A DNA stretch of 64,000 nt from an uncultured Chryseobacterium sp. (GTDB lineage Bacteria; Bacteroidota; Bacteroidia; Flavobacteriales; Weeksellaceae). Each line of letters opens with the position of its first letter. Position 1 is the first letter of the stretch. The stretch spans positions 1 through 64,000 of the forward strand of contig CAJYLO010000029.1 in assembly GCA_913776245.1 (NCBI GenBank), given 5' to 3'. Position numbers and translations under genes: made by a program. The notes under the pieces are model-generated. The model did no database searches. It worked only from the letters and a program-made list of their open reading frames with translations, and was not told the origin of the DNA. Shown here one piece after another: positions 27,111 through 36,193 of the stretch.

Positions 27111-27803
27111 TCATCTTCTTACTCTTCGTTTTTCATCCTGCTGTTGCTCCTCATTTTCCCGCATCCGGTTGGCATCATCATACCGATCTGCGTCATTAAC
27201 ATTGAGCTGAACATCAGCATTACGATTGCGTATTCTTTTATCTTCGACAGATATTCTCGTAACGGTATTAAGTTCCCTGGAGACAATATTCATATCATTA
27301 GAAATTGCTTTGGCGATTTCCGGGTACTGGTCGATTTTGTCGTAGAGGTAATTTTTCAGCTTTTGCAGTTCGGCTTTATAGCGGCTGAGTTCCTGCAGGT
27401 CCTTTTGATCGGCAATAATAGCGGTGAGCTCCGTGGCATTTTTAATAAAATCGAACTCCACTGTTTTGCTGTTTTCCTTGTCGAAGATGAATGCTTTTTT
27501 TTCGACATTCCATACATTGGGAGTCTTTGACAGGTCTTTGATATCCGTATACTGGACTTTTTCTTTGCTTTTTTCCAGTATTTCCACAAGGTTTTTGTCC
27601 CGTTCCAGAAAGATGACCTTTAGCCGGGTATTGTTATCCGTAAGCTGAAAAGTAGCACGGTTCCTGTCATTATCGGCGACGATAGTGTAACCACTCAGAA
27701 ACTTCCGGACGTCGTCAGGACTTAACTTTTTGGAAAATGTCAGGTCTTCATTGATGATTCCATAGGTTTTGAGGTCTTCGGTGGGTAAATTGTGATGTTC
27801 CAT
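27111..27803 (-). CDS. DUF4099-like conjugative-element accessory protein
   Basis: A 230-residue soluble protein opening LPTEDLKTYGIINEDLTFSK, then KLSPDDVRKFLSGYTIV, typical of DUF4099 element proteins (L..LGI.....LS..DV..FL.G). Residues about 130-200 are helical and charged. The end is rich in Asp, Asn, Arg and Gln (NEEQQQDEKRRVRR). The family accompanies DUF3945 and topoisomerase-type genes in Bacteroidetes conjugative transposons. The role is unknown. It starts 15 bp after the M23 gene stop. Confidence 0.6.
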   Translation of the reverse strand: MEHHNLPTEDLKTYGIINEDLTFSKKLSPDDVRKFLSGYTIVADNDRNRATFQLTDNNTRLKVIFLERDKNLVEILEKSKEKVQYTDIKDLSKTPNVWNVEKKAFIFDKENSKTVEFDFIKNATELTAIIADQKDLQELSRYKAELQKLKNYLYDKIDQYPEIAKAISNDMNIVSRELNTVTRISVEDKRIRNRNADVQLNVNDADRYDDANRMRENEEQQQDEKRRVRR

Positions 27804-27818
27804 ATGATTATGTTTTTG

Positions 27819-28658
27819 TTAGTTTTGATAAGATGCGGCAAGCCAATAATTCGCTTCAGTAAGGTCATTGAGAAAATGGACGGGATCGATGTACTTCCCA
27901 TTTTCCCTGACTGCGAAATGCAGGTGTGCTCCTGTAGAGTTTCCGGAATTGCCGCTTTTGGCAATGATGAATCCCGCTTTCACCGGATCTCCTGCTCTGT
28001 AATAAATTTCTGAAAGATGCAGGTAAATCGTTTCAAACCGGTTGTAATGTTTTACTTTGATGTAATTTCCACCGCCTTTTGGATCCCATCCTGCAGCGTT
28101 AACTACTCCATCCATCACGGCATACACATTTTCGTAGCGGGCTTTTAGGTCAATACCATTGTGCATCTTGACTCTTCCAAATAGGGGATGTATTCTTATT
28201 CCATAAGATGATGTCACTGAAATTCCCCCATTCAACGGCATTGCGATCTTTGAAAACTTTGGTTCCCCGGTTTCATTTTCATAGTCATTGCTCCTTATAG
28301 AAATAGATCGTTTTTGTTCGTTAATAATCAACTGACTATGCAGCTGTAAAATCAGCGAGTCCTGGATTTTTTGTATTCTCCATTTTTTATTGTTGTTCTC
28401 TAAATTTTCTTTAATGATTGTTTTCAAAGAGTCCAGTTCTTTTTTCAGGTCTGCTTTGGAGGTTGTGTTAAAAATAGCCTTCCAGAATCTTCTGTAACTT
28501 ATCTGCCTCAGATCCTTAGTCTCTTCCACCTTTTCTACTACCGCCAGATTCTCTGTTTTCTTTGGCGATGCAGGCATCAGCGTGTTGAATTGCCCATACA
28601 AAGAGCAGTGAAAAGAAGAAAGCAACCCGATCAAAAAGGATGTTATAAATGTTTTCAT
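27819..28658 (-). CDS. M23-family peptidoglycan endopeptidase of the conjugation system
   Basis: A 279-residue exported protein with signal-like residues 1-22, then a helical stretch (about 65-115). The LytM/M23 domain covers about 145-262: SYGIRIHPLFG, zinc ligands H166 and D170 in MHNGIDL, and H245/H247 in GAHLHF, with GNYIKVKHYNRFETIYLHLS between. All metal-binding residues are intact, so it should cleave peptide cross-links and open the wall for the transfer channel. It overlaps the coupling-protein gene by 4 bp. Confidence 0.87.
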   Translation of the reverse strand: MKTFITSFLIGLLSSFHCSLYGQFNTLMPASPKKTENLAVVEKVEETKDLRQISYRRFWKAIFNTTSKADLKKELDSLKTIIKENLENNNKKWRIQKIQDSLILQLHSQLIINEQKRSISIRSNDYENETGEPKFSKIAMPLNGGISVTSSYGIRIHPLFGRVKMHNGIDLKARYENVYAVMDGVVNAAGWDPKGGGNYIKVKHYNRFETIYLHLSEIYYRAGDPVKAGFIIAKSGNSGNSTGAHLHFAVRENGKYIDPVHFLNDLTEANYWLAASYQN

Positions 28659-30649
28659 GAAGCTGATTTTATAAATTCATTCACAATGAGTTCCACCTCC
28701 ATGTTAATCTTCCGGAAATTGCTCATCAGTACTTCCTCTTTGCGGTTAACTCCCCTTTTATCCAGAAATGAATAATAGACCGGCATCGAAGCATAGTTTT
28801 GCTCTTCTTCTTTAATCGCTTTCATATCCAGATTGATCTTTCCATGAATTGCTGATGTTTTGTATTCGTCGGTATCGTTTTCTTCGCCTTGGGCGATCAT
28901 CCCAACCATTTCGCCGGTTTTTAATGCGGCTATTTTTCCGGCGGGTATCATGTGGTCCATTTTCTCATTGATACTGGTCGTTGTTCCCTGTTCTGATATG
29001 GATTGGGAATAGGATTTCTGCTTGATCTTTCCGAATAGTTTTTCCAGCCAGTCCAGCGTATTTTTGTCCCTTGCCGAGCCGGAAAGGATATTTCCGACAA
29101 TGGCAGAAATGGTATCCGCTACCTCCTTTTTATAAAATTGGCGGAGCTGCGGAATCTCCTGAAGCCCCAGTAATACGGCAACCCGGTTGCTTCGTGCAGT
29201 GGCTACCACATTATCAATCTTATGAATGTAAATGGTCGGGAACTCATCGGCTATAATGCCTCCCGGCAGATTGTACTTGGAATTGATCAGACGTAGTGTT
29301 CTGTTTAGAACCGAAGAGTACAAAGCAGAATTAATATCCTGTGTTCCGGGGTCTGAAGCTAAGATCAGGATAGACGGATTTTCTCTGTCGGTAATTTTCA
29401 ATTCCACTTCATCACCGGAAAAGACCCAGAAACTTTCTTTGGTCGCTAGTCTGGACAGAAATATCTTCAATGTTCCGATCTGTCCTTCCAACTGGTCAAA
29501 AGCTTTATTATCATATGCCGTTTTGAATGGAGAAAGGAGTGAGCCTATTTCTTCATTGGTAAAAAGCGTATCAAAGATTTCCTGGTAGCTTCGGTTCATA
29601 AAAGCAAGAATATGGGGCAGGTCCGAATACTTCCCATTTTCCAGCCTTGCAAAAAAGTAAATGCAGGAAGAAAGGAAATTGATTGCGGATTGGGTGAAGA
29701 ATGCATCAGATCCTCCACCGGAGCTGCTTCCGCCTTTTTGGAGTGAGGATACCATCGATTCCGCCATTTCCTGTGCTTCCGCCAGTGTTTGGATATATTT
29801 TTTATGAAACGGATTGACTCGTTTTGATCTCTCAACCTCGTTTAGGTTAATGATGTGGAAACTGTAACTGTAATCCGATTGCTTACTTTTTTTAAATAGA
29901 TAATGATAGTAAGCAATCTGCGTCAGATCCGGAAACTTGAAGTCATAAATGCACAGGCAGAAACCTTTGGCTATCATCTGACGGATGGCCGGATTGATCA
30001 CGCCGAATGATTTTCCGCTTCCAGGTGTTCCGATCACCGTTGTGCCCCGAAACGGATTAATGTTGATCCATCCTTTATTGATCTTGCCGTTGTAACGAAA
30101 CAGGTAGGGAATATTAATGCTGGTGTCGTTATTGACAAGCTCTTTATTCTGATCAAAAGATTCTTCTTCCACGTTCCATCGGTCTTTCCCCATATTCTGC
30201 TGCATCAGTTTGGAGATACTATCTGCACCCATTTGCAGGAGAACGGCACCCAGAAAAGAGAGAACCGCGTAAATGACCTGGTACAGGTTCATCCCGGGGA
30301 AGACTTTCGGAAGTTCTGTGTTTCCGGCCTCATTTTGCGAGAATAAAGAGCAAAATATCATCATAAGTCCCAAGACCATTGGGATGATGATCTCCTTAGT
30401 TACATTGAGGTCTCTCTTTTTCTTGGCCTTTGTCCCGACAGCAACCAATCCAATCAAAACCAGAGTCGCCAGCTTGGCATTCAATGGTGGATAAATGAAG
30501 CTCATCTTCGAGAAGTTCTTCAGGAGATTAGACACGACCGGAACATCTGCATTCAGGTAAAACAGGGAAGCGCAATCCAATGCAACTACACCGTAGACTG
30601 TTTTTTGCAAAAATCCATAGATCTTTATTTGATGTTGTTGTTCTTGCAT
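28655..30649 (-). CDS. mobC: Type IV coupling protein (VirD4/TraG-type, MobC of Bacteroidetes elements)
   Basis: A 664-residue inner-membrane ATPase that links the relaxase-DNA complex to the channel. Four membrane helices occupy about 12-34, 58-74, 88-104 and 122-144. The Walker A is GTPGSGKS (207-214). ICIYDFKFPD-like sequence follows (LCIYDFKFPDLTQIAYYHYL). Walker B lies in GGIIADEFPTIY, with NRVAVLLGLQEIPQLRQFY after it as in other MobC proteins. It overlaps the small coiled-coil gene upstream by 25 bp and the M23 gene downstream by 4 bp, so all three are tightly coupled. Confidence 0.92.
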   Translation of the reverse strand: MQEQQHQIKIYGFLQKTVYGVVALDCASLFYLNADVPVVSNLLKNFSKMSFIYPPLNAKLATLVLIGLVAVGTKAKKKRDLNVTKEIIIPMVLGLMMIFCSLFSQNEAGNTELPKVFPGMNLYQVIYAVLSFLGAVLLQMGADSISKLMQQNMGKDRWNVEEESFDQNKELVNNDTSINIPYLFRYNGKINKGWININPFRGTTVIGTPGSGKSFGVINPAIRQMIAKGFCLCIYDFKFPDLTQIAYYHYLFKKSKQSDYSYSFHIINLNEVERSKRVNPFHKKYIQTLAEAQEMAESMVSSLQKGGSSSGGGSDAFFTQSAINFLSSCIYFFARLENGKYSDLPHILAFMNRSYQEIFDTLFTNEEIGSLLSPFKTAYDNKAFDQLEGQIGTLKIFLSRLATKESFWVFSGDEVELKITDRENPSILILASDPGTQDINSALYSSVLNRTLRLINSKYNLPGGIIADEFPTIYIHKIDNVVATARSNRVAVLLGLQEIPQLRQFYKKEVADTISAIVGNILSGSARDKNTLDWLEKLFGKIKQKSYSQSISEQGTTTSINEKMDHMIPAGKIAALKTGEMVGMIAQGEENDTDEYKTSAIHGKINLDMKAIKEEEQNYASMPVYYSFLDKRGVNRKEEVLMSNFRKINMEVELIVNEFIKSAS

Positions 30650-30969
30650 TGCCGTTTTAAGTTATTTATTTGATCTTTAAAATAGTCAACCCTATTTTTT
30701 AATCTGGTATTCCTTATTTCCAAATTTTGAATATTGCGCCTGTTATCACTAATATGTTTTTTCAAGATTTCATTTATTTCGTTTGCTCGGGAAATTTTTA
30801 GATCTAAAGAATTGATCTGCTTTTCAAGATCTAAAAACTGTTCTTTAAACCTATTCTCCCTAATTTGCTTTTTCTTGGTAAAATGTTCTGATATAAAAAT
30901 GATGAACAAAAATCCGAACCCAGTTGCAAAAAATACATTTATGTAGTTTGTTAAAATTTCTAAATTCAT
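30625..30969 (-). CDS. Small membrane-anchored coiled-coil protein
   Basis: A 114-residue protein. One membrane helix spans about residues 8-28 (YINVFFATGFGFLFIIFISE), followed by a long charged coiled coil (DLEKQINSLDLKISRANEIN and onward) with heptad-like Ile and Leu. It overlaps traN by 1 bp and the coupling protein by 25 bp, so it is expressed with them. No family was recognised. By shape it resembles a periplasmic or cytoplasmic adaptor to the coupling protein. Confidence 0.65.
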   Translation of the reverse strand: MNLEILTNYINVFFATGFGFLFIIFISEHFTKKKQIRENRFKEQFLDLEKQINSLDLKISRANEINEILKKHISDNRRNIQNLEIRNTRLKNRVDYFKDQINNLKRQCKNNNIK

Positions 30970-31835
30970 CAGAGTGTATCCGCTTTAAGAATTTCTGAAT
31001 AGTTCACTTTCATTTCGATTGTCCTACCGGAGAGCTGTTCTTCGATCAGTCGTATGATCATCACTTTTGAGTTTGGATAGGTAAACTTTTTAAAGACATA
31101 TATATTTCTGAGGTTTTTCCTGAAGTGCTTTTGAGATTTCAACTGGAAAACCGGTGTCATTTCAATGCTTTGATTGTTGGTCGCCTTATGGATCTTCTTA
31201 TCTTCAATGGTAAACTTAAGCGCTTCCAGATCGTAGCTCAGGTTGGAAGTATTTTTAAAGGTCATATCGAGAAAAATGTAATCGCCCATCACATATACAT
31301 TGTTAAGCTGCATACTGAGATTCAGGTTGTTTTCAGTTCTGACCGGCTTTTTATCGGTTTTATTCTCAATAATACGCAAGGCAAATTGTCTGAGTTCACG
31401 GTTTGAGAAGGTTATTTTATCGAACTCAATAGGCTGCATCGCTTCCGGTTGAATATGGATATTGGCAACCGTATTGAGATTGTCGGGGTTTCTGTAGACT
31501 GCTTTATACTGCGCAATGAAAGATTGACCGACAACCGTGATAATGCCCACTGTATCTCCGGTGAAAAAAGGCGTGGACTGTTTTTTCTTATCCTTTTCAG
31601 AGGTATTGTTATCCGTAATTTTAATCCTTGCTATATTGTTGGCTGGAAGATCGCCGGTCAGCTTATCGGTGGAAAGGTCTACATACTGAATCGGCTCCGG
31701 TGAGATCATATGAAGGTTGATCCCATCCGTGATCTCAAGTTCCGGCAGATCAGAAATGATTTGCTCAGGAGTAGCGGTTTGTGCGGTTAACAAGTTTGCT
31801 ACAAACAGGGTGAGGCTGTATAATAAATTTCTCAT
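30969..31835 (-). CDS. traN: Conjugative transposon protein TraN
   Basis: A 288-residue periplasmic protein with a signal peptide (MRNLLYSLTLFVANLLTAQ). It contains GINLHMISPEPIQYVDLS, LPANNIARIKITD, GIITVVGQSFIAQYKAVYR and FTYPNSKVMIIRLIEEQLSG, the conserved order of the Bacteroidetes TraN/DUF4138 family. That family is the likely VirB9-type partner of TraM in the outer-membrane core complex. The gene starts 4 bp after the traM stop. No oddities were seen. Confidence 0.9.
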   Translation of the reverse strand: MRNLLYSLTLFVANLLTAQTATPEQIISDLPELEITDGINLHMISPEPIQYVDLSTDKLTGDLPANNIARIKITDNNTSEKDKKKQSTPFFTGDTVGIITVVGQSFIAQYKAVYRNPDNLNTVANIHIQPEAMQPIEFDKITFSNRELRQFALRIIENKTDKKPVRTENNLNLSMQLNNVYVMGDYIFLDMTFKNTSNLSYDLEALKFTIEDKKIHKATNNQSIEMTPVFQLKSQKHFRKNLRNIYVFKKFTYPNSKVMIIRLIEEQLSGRTIEMKVNYSEILKADTL

Positions 31836-31839
31836 TAGT

Positions 31840-33042
31840 TTATTTATTTTGCTGGTTTTGTGATTCTTTAAGTTGTTTTTCGTCGATCAGGAATACATAA
31901 GAGTTGTATTTCAGTTTGGCTTTATTGGTTTTGATTAGGTTAGCGATGGATTTGGAAGTGGATGTGAATAATTTGGAACCGATGCTGGTAAAAAATCCCT
32001 GTCCGCCCATATCCATCTGCGTTCCCTGAACCGAATTGCTACCCATTTCACGGATCATATCACGGAATACACTTTGGGGAACATACATACCCTTCATTCC
32101 GTCCACATCATAGATGGAGAGGTTAACCGGAAAGATCTCTCCCTGGGTAAACACCGATATGATCTTAAGATCAACCCTTTGCATAGAGAATCCGGAGATC
32201 TGCCCATAGAGAATGGAACCTTTAGTGATTTTTCGATTGCCTACAAAAATATCTTCTAGTAATCGAAACCTGATCCTACTGCCAAGAAAGCCTTTGTTGT
32301 TTTCATCAATGACTGCTTTGATAAAGCTGTTTTCCTGTTCTTTATAAAAGGCATTAAAAGCATTGTTAATTCCTGATTTGCTTACATTGAAGGTCGAATT
32401 AAGAAAATCTTCCATCTTTTCCTTATTGGCTTTGAGCCGTTGTTCTGCAGCCAGTTTGCTTTGGTATTCAGGGTCTCTCGCTTTTTCCAGGGAATCCATT
32501 ACAAGCATCTGCTCTTTCAGGTATTTGACAGGGTCTGGTTGGACCGATTGTGTTTTTTCTTTTGGTGTATCAGCGTATTTATTTTCCTGATTTCCATACG
32601 ATTTATCATTGAGCATCCGGATGATTTCCGCTGACTTTTTATATTCCTTATCCTCATTGCCTTTCTTTGAATCATAGTAGGATGAAGGATTTCCTTTGGC
32701 CTGATATTGATTCTGTCTTGACGATACCGCTTTCAGCGAATCAATTTTTCTTTTCTGTGCTAGTGATAATTGATCATCATAGCTTAGCAGGCTATCCTGT
32801 TCCTTATCCAGACCTTCCAACATTGTACGGTTGTCATCTTTTTTGAAAAATGCATCATAGGCATCATTTTTATTCATAATCGAATCCTTAGTTTCTCCGA
32901 GCGAAAGGGAAAGCTCCTTAGGCTTGTCTTTGGGCTTATACTCTTTCGAGAACTCCGCACCGACGTATCCGAAAAGAAGCAGGAACGGCAGCGCCAACAG
33001 CGGCAGCACATATTTTTTCTGTTTGAAATTAATTTTCTTCAT
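31840..33042 (-). CDS. traM: Conjugative transposon protein TraM (VirB10-like)
   Basis: A 400-residue protein with an N-terminal membrane helix (YVLPLLALPFLLLFGYVGAE), a long charged and Gln/Asn-rich spacer (about 40-215), and a C-terminal beta domain. The latter holds AVIDENNKGFLGSRIRFRLL, ITKGSILYGQISGFSMQRVD and INVEGMKG-like IYDVDGMKGMYVPQ. The layout matches TraM of CTnDOT-type elements and, at domain level, VirB10 that bridges inner and outer membranes. The spacer is the flexible arm through the periplasm. Confidence 0.9.
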   Translation of the reverse strand: MKKINFKQKKYVLPLLALPFLLLFGYVGAEFSKEYKPKDKPKELSLSLGETKDSIMNKNDAYDAFFKKDDNRTMLEGLDKEQDSLLSYDDQLSLAQKRKIDSLKAVSSRQNQYQAKGNPSSYYDSKKGNEDKEYKKSAEIIRMLNDKSYGNQENKYADTPKEKTQSVQPDPVKYLKEQMLVMDSLEKARDPEYQSKLAAEQRLKANKEKMEDFLNSTFNVSKSGINNAFNAFYKEQENSFIKAVIDENNKGFLGSRIRFRLLEDIFVGNRKITKGSILYGQISGFSMQRVDLKIISVFTQGEIFPVNLSIYDVDGMKGMYVPQSVFRDMIREMGSNSVQGTQMDMGGQGFFTSIGSKLFTSTSKSIANLIKTNKAKLKYNSYVFLIDEKQLKESQNQQNK

Positions 33043-33076
33043 TGCGTTTTGATTTTTAGATGAGTGGTCTTCGTTA

Positions 33077-33430
33077 CTAGCGGCTATTTTTTAACTGCTG
33101 GAAGCGGTTAAATAGAAACTCTATTCTGAGGCTGTCTGCTTTTTGCAGAGCATTCCGGTCTCTTTTGTCTTTCAGCAATTTCAGCTCGCTGACGATCTTT
33201 TCCATTTCCGTGTACTGAACGGAAGACGTAGTCTGGCTGATCCCACTATTGGAATAAAGAACAGGCGGTTTAATGGTAAAGGTCTTTTCATAAGGAAAGA
33301 AGATTCCCTGTATCAGAGATCCGATTAATGAGACCGAAAGAAAGATCATCGAATAGATAAAGAACCTTTTCGGATTTTTAGCCACACGGTCCAGCCACTT
33401 TTTGCCGGTTTGTTTTATAAAATCATTCAT
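33077..33430 (-). CDS. Small membrane protein at the traL position
   Basis: A 117-residue protein with a basic cytoplasmic start, a membrane helix (FFIYSMIFLSVSLIGSLIQG) and a short periplasmic part ending in a charged helix. Between traK and traM, Bacteroidetes conjugative transposons carry a small traL gene of this shape, so TraL is inferred from position and architecture rather than from sequence identity. Only one base separates it from the traK stop. Confidence 0.7.
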   Translation of the reverse strand: MNDFIKQTGKKWLDRVAKNPKRFFIYSMIFLSVSLIGSLIQGIFFPYEKTFTIKPPVLYSNSGISQTTSSVQYTEMEKIVSELKLLKDKRDRNALQKADSLRIEFLFNRFQQLKNSR

Positions 33431-33431
33431 C

Positions 33432-34046
33432 TTAATACGAATTTTTGGTTTGATTGGAAAGTTCCTCGTTATCGATGATGCGCCAGTTCTTCAGCAGCAC
33501 CCCGTGAGGATTATTGGGGCTTCGGATGATATCTTCAAAAAATCCTTCAGTAATAAGTTTCCGGGTAATGACCGAAGATTTCCTCGTGATCATCTGCTTT
33601 CCGAAGAATTGAAATTTATTTTGTTCCATATTGAGGCTGATCGAATCAGCGTGGATGCTGACCATCGAGCTGGAAGCCACGATTTGGTTGTAAAATCCTT
33701 TTTCCCTGAGGTTGGTATATTCCTTTTTCCCGCTGTCGTCAATGAGATACAATGACTTCTGAATATTCTCCTTAATATAAGCATCGTCCGGAGCCAGTGT
33801 GAAAAACAGGCGGTGGAACAATTCGATCTGGGCTTTGTATTCAACCGGCCGGTTTAACAGCACATCCGTCTGTTTAGCCAATACGGGAACCCCGTTATCG
33901 AGAACATAAATAGATCTGCGGGAATCCTGGATCATCCGATAGGAAAAGAAAAACCCGGCAGTAACAATGAATACGGCAAAGCCAATGGCTGATAATGAGA
34001 CGATCTTATTGATCTTGATTCGCTGTTCTATATTTTTGATAAGCAT
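33432..34046 (-). CDS. traK: Conjugative transposon protein TraK (VirB8-like)
   Basis: A 204-residue protein with an N-terminal membrane helix (IVSLSAIGFAVFIVTAGFFF). It has GVPVLAKQTDVLLNRPVEYK, AQIELFHRLFFTLAPDDAYI and DSISLNMEQNKFQFFGKQMI, the conserved features of TraK. TraK is regarded as the VirB8-type inner-membrane scaffold of the channel. Full length for the family. It lies 67 bp after traJ. Confidence 0.9.
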   Translation of the reverse strand: MLIKNIEQRIKINKIVSLSAIGFAVFIVTAGFFFSYRMIQDSRRSIYVLDNGVPVLAKQTDVLLNRPVEYKAQIELFHRLFFTLAPDDAYIKENIQKSLYLIDDSGKKEYTNLREKGFYNQIVASSSMVSIHADSISLNMEQNKFQFFGKQMITRKSSVITRKLITEGFFEDIIRSPNNPHGVLLKNWRIIDNEELSNQTKNSY

Positions 34047-34113
34047 CTTATTGTAGTTGTTGGTTGATTGTTGTTGGTTGGTAGCAACCCATCATTTCAA
34101 TTTGTGATGAGAC

Positions 34114-35355
34114 TTATTTTGTGTTTTTCATTGCGTCCTGAACTCTTCCCGATGCAGTACCCGCTGCGGCTGATTTCGCAGCCGCTGCCGCTGCAGCCGC
34201 TCCGCCTGTTTTCACGGTCAGTACCGCTGTTTTGGCACTGCTTGCCACTTTTCCGGCAGCTTGTTTCATTTTTGTCATCGCGCCCGCTCCGCCTGCTGAA
34301 ACAATACTGTCTGCTATTGTTGGGGTCATTAATACTCCGACACCCGTCACGATATAAGCGACATAAGTGAAGAGCTGATTGTAGATCATTCCGGAATTAC
34401 TGACATAGACCATCAAGGCATCCAGGTTGGTCACTGTTCCGTTGGTCAGTAAAGTGTCGTAGCGTTCGATCTCCATGGTGTAGCCTGAAGCAATAAGCTG
34501 CTGCCCGATGTTAATGATGGTATAGGCTACAAATGTGTAAAGGTTGATATTGATGAATTTGGAAACCCAGCTGTACAGCGAATTTTCAAATCCCGGAATG
34601 AGAGCCATTCCGACTGCAATAGGACCTAAAATGATCAGGATATAGGCCCAGATCTTCTGGATAAAGAATATAAAGTAAACACAAATCCTGAGAACAGAGA
34701 GGCATACAAACTCGATCACCTCAGCAACCAGTTTCTGCATCTGGAACTGCATCCTTATCTGCCATTCTTTGATGGGCTGCAGCAGCTTATCGATCCCGTC
34801 ACTGATATCAAACCACGAATCATCAGCATCTTTAGAGGTATTGTTAATCACTTCCTGTTTGGCATCTTCTTCGGCATTGAGCTTAATGACCGCGTCCAGC
34901 AATTGCTGCTGCTTTTTAAACCGCTGCACCCTCAGGTCATTGACCTCGGATTCGATATCACTGAAAATCGCAATGCCGGGTTCTGCGATAGCCTCAAACG
35001 GTGCCTGGATCAGATTGACAAATCCGGTCCAATACACCAAAGTAAAGCCGATCAGAATCGGTTTAAGCATCGGAGTGATTTCCCATTCCCGGTCTCCGGC
35101 GGCCATCTGCCAACCCATATAGCCGAGATACATCAGTGCACCCAGACCTCCGATTGCCCTTCCGACCAATGCGGAACCTTGTGCACTGTCCTGAATACTG
35201 GTGTCCAGCTTGGTAAACACCTCCATAAACCACTTTTCGAAAGCGCCGTCACCCTTCAGAAACTGAAGCAGGTTGCTGTAGTCGCCATCGGTCTGCGCAA
35301 AGGTGATGACCGGCAGTATTATTGCCAAAAGGCAGAGCGTTAGTTTTTTATTCAT
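34114..35355 (-). CDS. traJ: Conjugative transposon protein TraJ (VirB6-like)
   Basis: A 413-residue polytopic membrane protein with a signal-like start ending in TFAQ. It shows six or more hydrophobic segments, including ALMYLGYMGWQMAAG, VYWTGFVNLIQAPFEAIAEP, VYFIFFIQKIWAYILIILGP and LFTYVAYIVTGVGVLM. This matches TraJ of Bacteroidetes elements, the likely VirB6 pore protein. The C-terminal 55 residues are an Ala/Lys-rich low-complexity tail (GGAAAAAAAAKSAAAG), a feature that TraJ tails often vary in. Confidence 0.9.
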   Translation of the reverse strand: MNKKLTLCLLAIILPVITFAQTDGDYSNLLQFLKGDGAFEKWFMEVFTKLDTSIQDSAQGSALVGRAIGGLGALMYLGYMGWQMAAGDREWEITPMLKPILIGFTLVYWTGFVNLIQAPFEAIAEPGIAIFSDIESEVNDLRVQRFKKQQQLLDAVIKLNAEEDAKQEVINNTSKDADDSWFDISDGIDKLLQPIKEWQIRMQFQMQKLVAEVIEFVCLSVLRICVYFIFFIQKIWAYILIILGPIAVGMALIPGFENSLYSWVSKFININLYTFVAYTIINIGQQLIASGYTMEIERYDTLLTNGTVTNLDALMVYVSNSGMIYNQLFTYVAYIVTGVGVLMTPTIADSIVSAGGAGAMTKMKQAAGKVASSAKTAVLTVKTGGAAAAAAAAKSAAAGTASGRVQDAMKNTK

Positions 35356-35357
35356 CT

Positions 35358-36188
35358 CTAATATTTGTGTTTATATTGTTGCATCACGTTTTGAACAATT
35401 CCTTTGTCTGAGTCCGGTATCCATTGTGTTGGCAATGCGGTGGGTAAATGACTGTTCAGTATGTTTTTATAATCCAGAAGCAGCGTTGTCCTGTTATTGT
35501 ATTTTCTCAATTCCTGAACAAATTTCCGCCAACGGATCAGCGTTTCGTGATACATTATGAAGCGTTTTCCCCTCGGCATATCCATTGACCGGGATAACGT
35601 GTATTTCTCTTTTATAAGATCAAGTTCTTCCTGAAGCCGTTTTAAGGTTCCCGTACTATTAAGCGTTTCGTAGGTCTGCTGGTCTTTCAGCCGCCATTCG
35701 ATAAAGTTCTGCGGACTGTCCGGAAATTCCGTTATCGGTTTGAGCATCCGCTTGTAATACAATAACCAAAGCGGTTCTGCATCGACTGTGGCAGAAGTCC
35801 AATGTGCAAAGTCCTGAACGCTTCTTTTATAGATCGTGTCGGATGCAGCCTTGATCTTCTTAGCTTCTTCTTCCTGGAATTTGAGTTGTGCGAATCGTAG
35901 ATTTTGTTCCCCGGTAGGTTTTAGCGGGCGGATATCGTTCCCGTCCTTATAGTCCCTGTTGATTTTTGGTGCCCACATTCCCCAGACTGTTGCATATGCA
36001 AAATTGGTCTGGATACCCAGAAAATATTTAGGGTAAGGCCGCCAGTCGCCCCAGCTTTCAAAGGTCATTCTCTTATGCTGGGCAACGATCGAAGGATCAT
36101 TCAGTCTTTTGACACTTAGCTGCGCTGATGCCGTAATGGCGACACATACAAAAACCAAAAATATCCCTTTTTTAAATAGTATTTCCAT
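35358..36188 (-). CDS. Exported conjugation-cluster protein of unknown function
   Basis: A 276-residue protein with a signal peptide (GIFLVFVCVAITASAQ). Mature sequence is rich in Trp and Arg (TFESWGDWRPYPKYFLGIQT, WGMWAPKINRDYKDGNDIRP) with a helical second half (TLKRLQEELDLIKEKYTLSR). It has a conserved position between the TrbJ-like genes and traJ, with 2-5 bp gaps on both sides, so it is a component of the transfer apparatus rather than cargo. No family was recognised. Confidence 0.65.
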   Translation of the reverse strand: MEILFKKGIFLVFVCVAITASAQLSVKRLNDPSIVAQHKRMTFESWGDWRPYPKYFLGIQTNFAYATVWGMWAPKINRDYKDGNDIRPLKPTGEQNLRFAQLKFQEEEAKKIKAASDTIYKRSVQDFAHWTSATVDAEPLWLLYYKRMLKPITEFPDSPQNFIEWRLKDQQTYETLNSTGTLKRLQEELDLIKEKYTLSRSMDMPRGKRFIMYHETLIRWRKFVQELRKYNNRTTLLLDYKNILNSHLPTALPTQWIPDSDKGIVQNVMQQYKHKY

Positions 36189-36193
36189 AATTC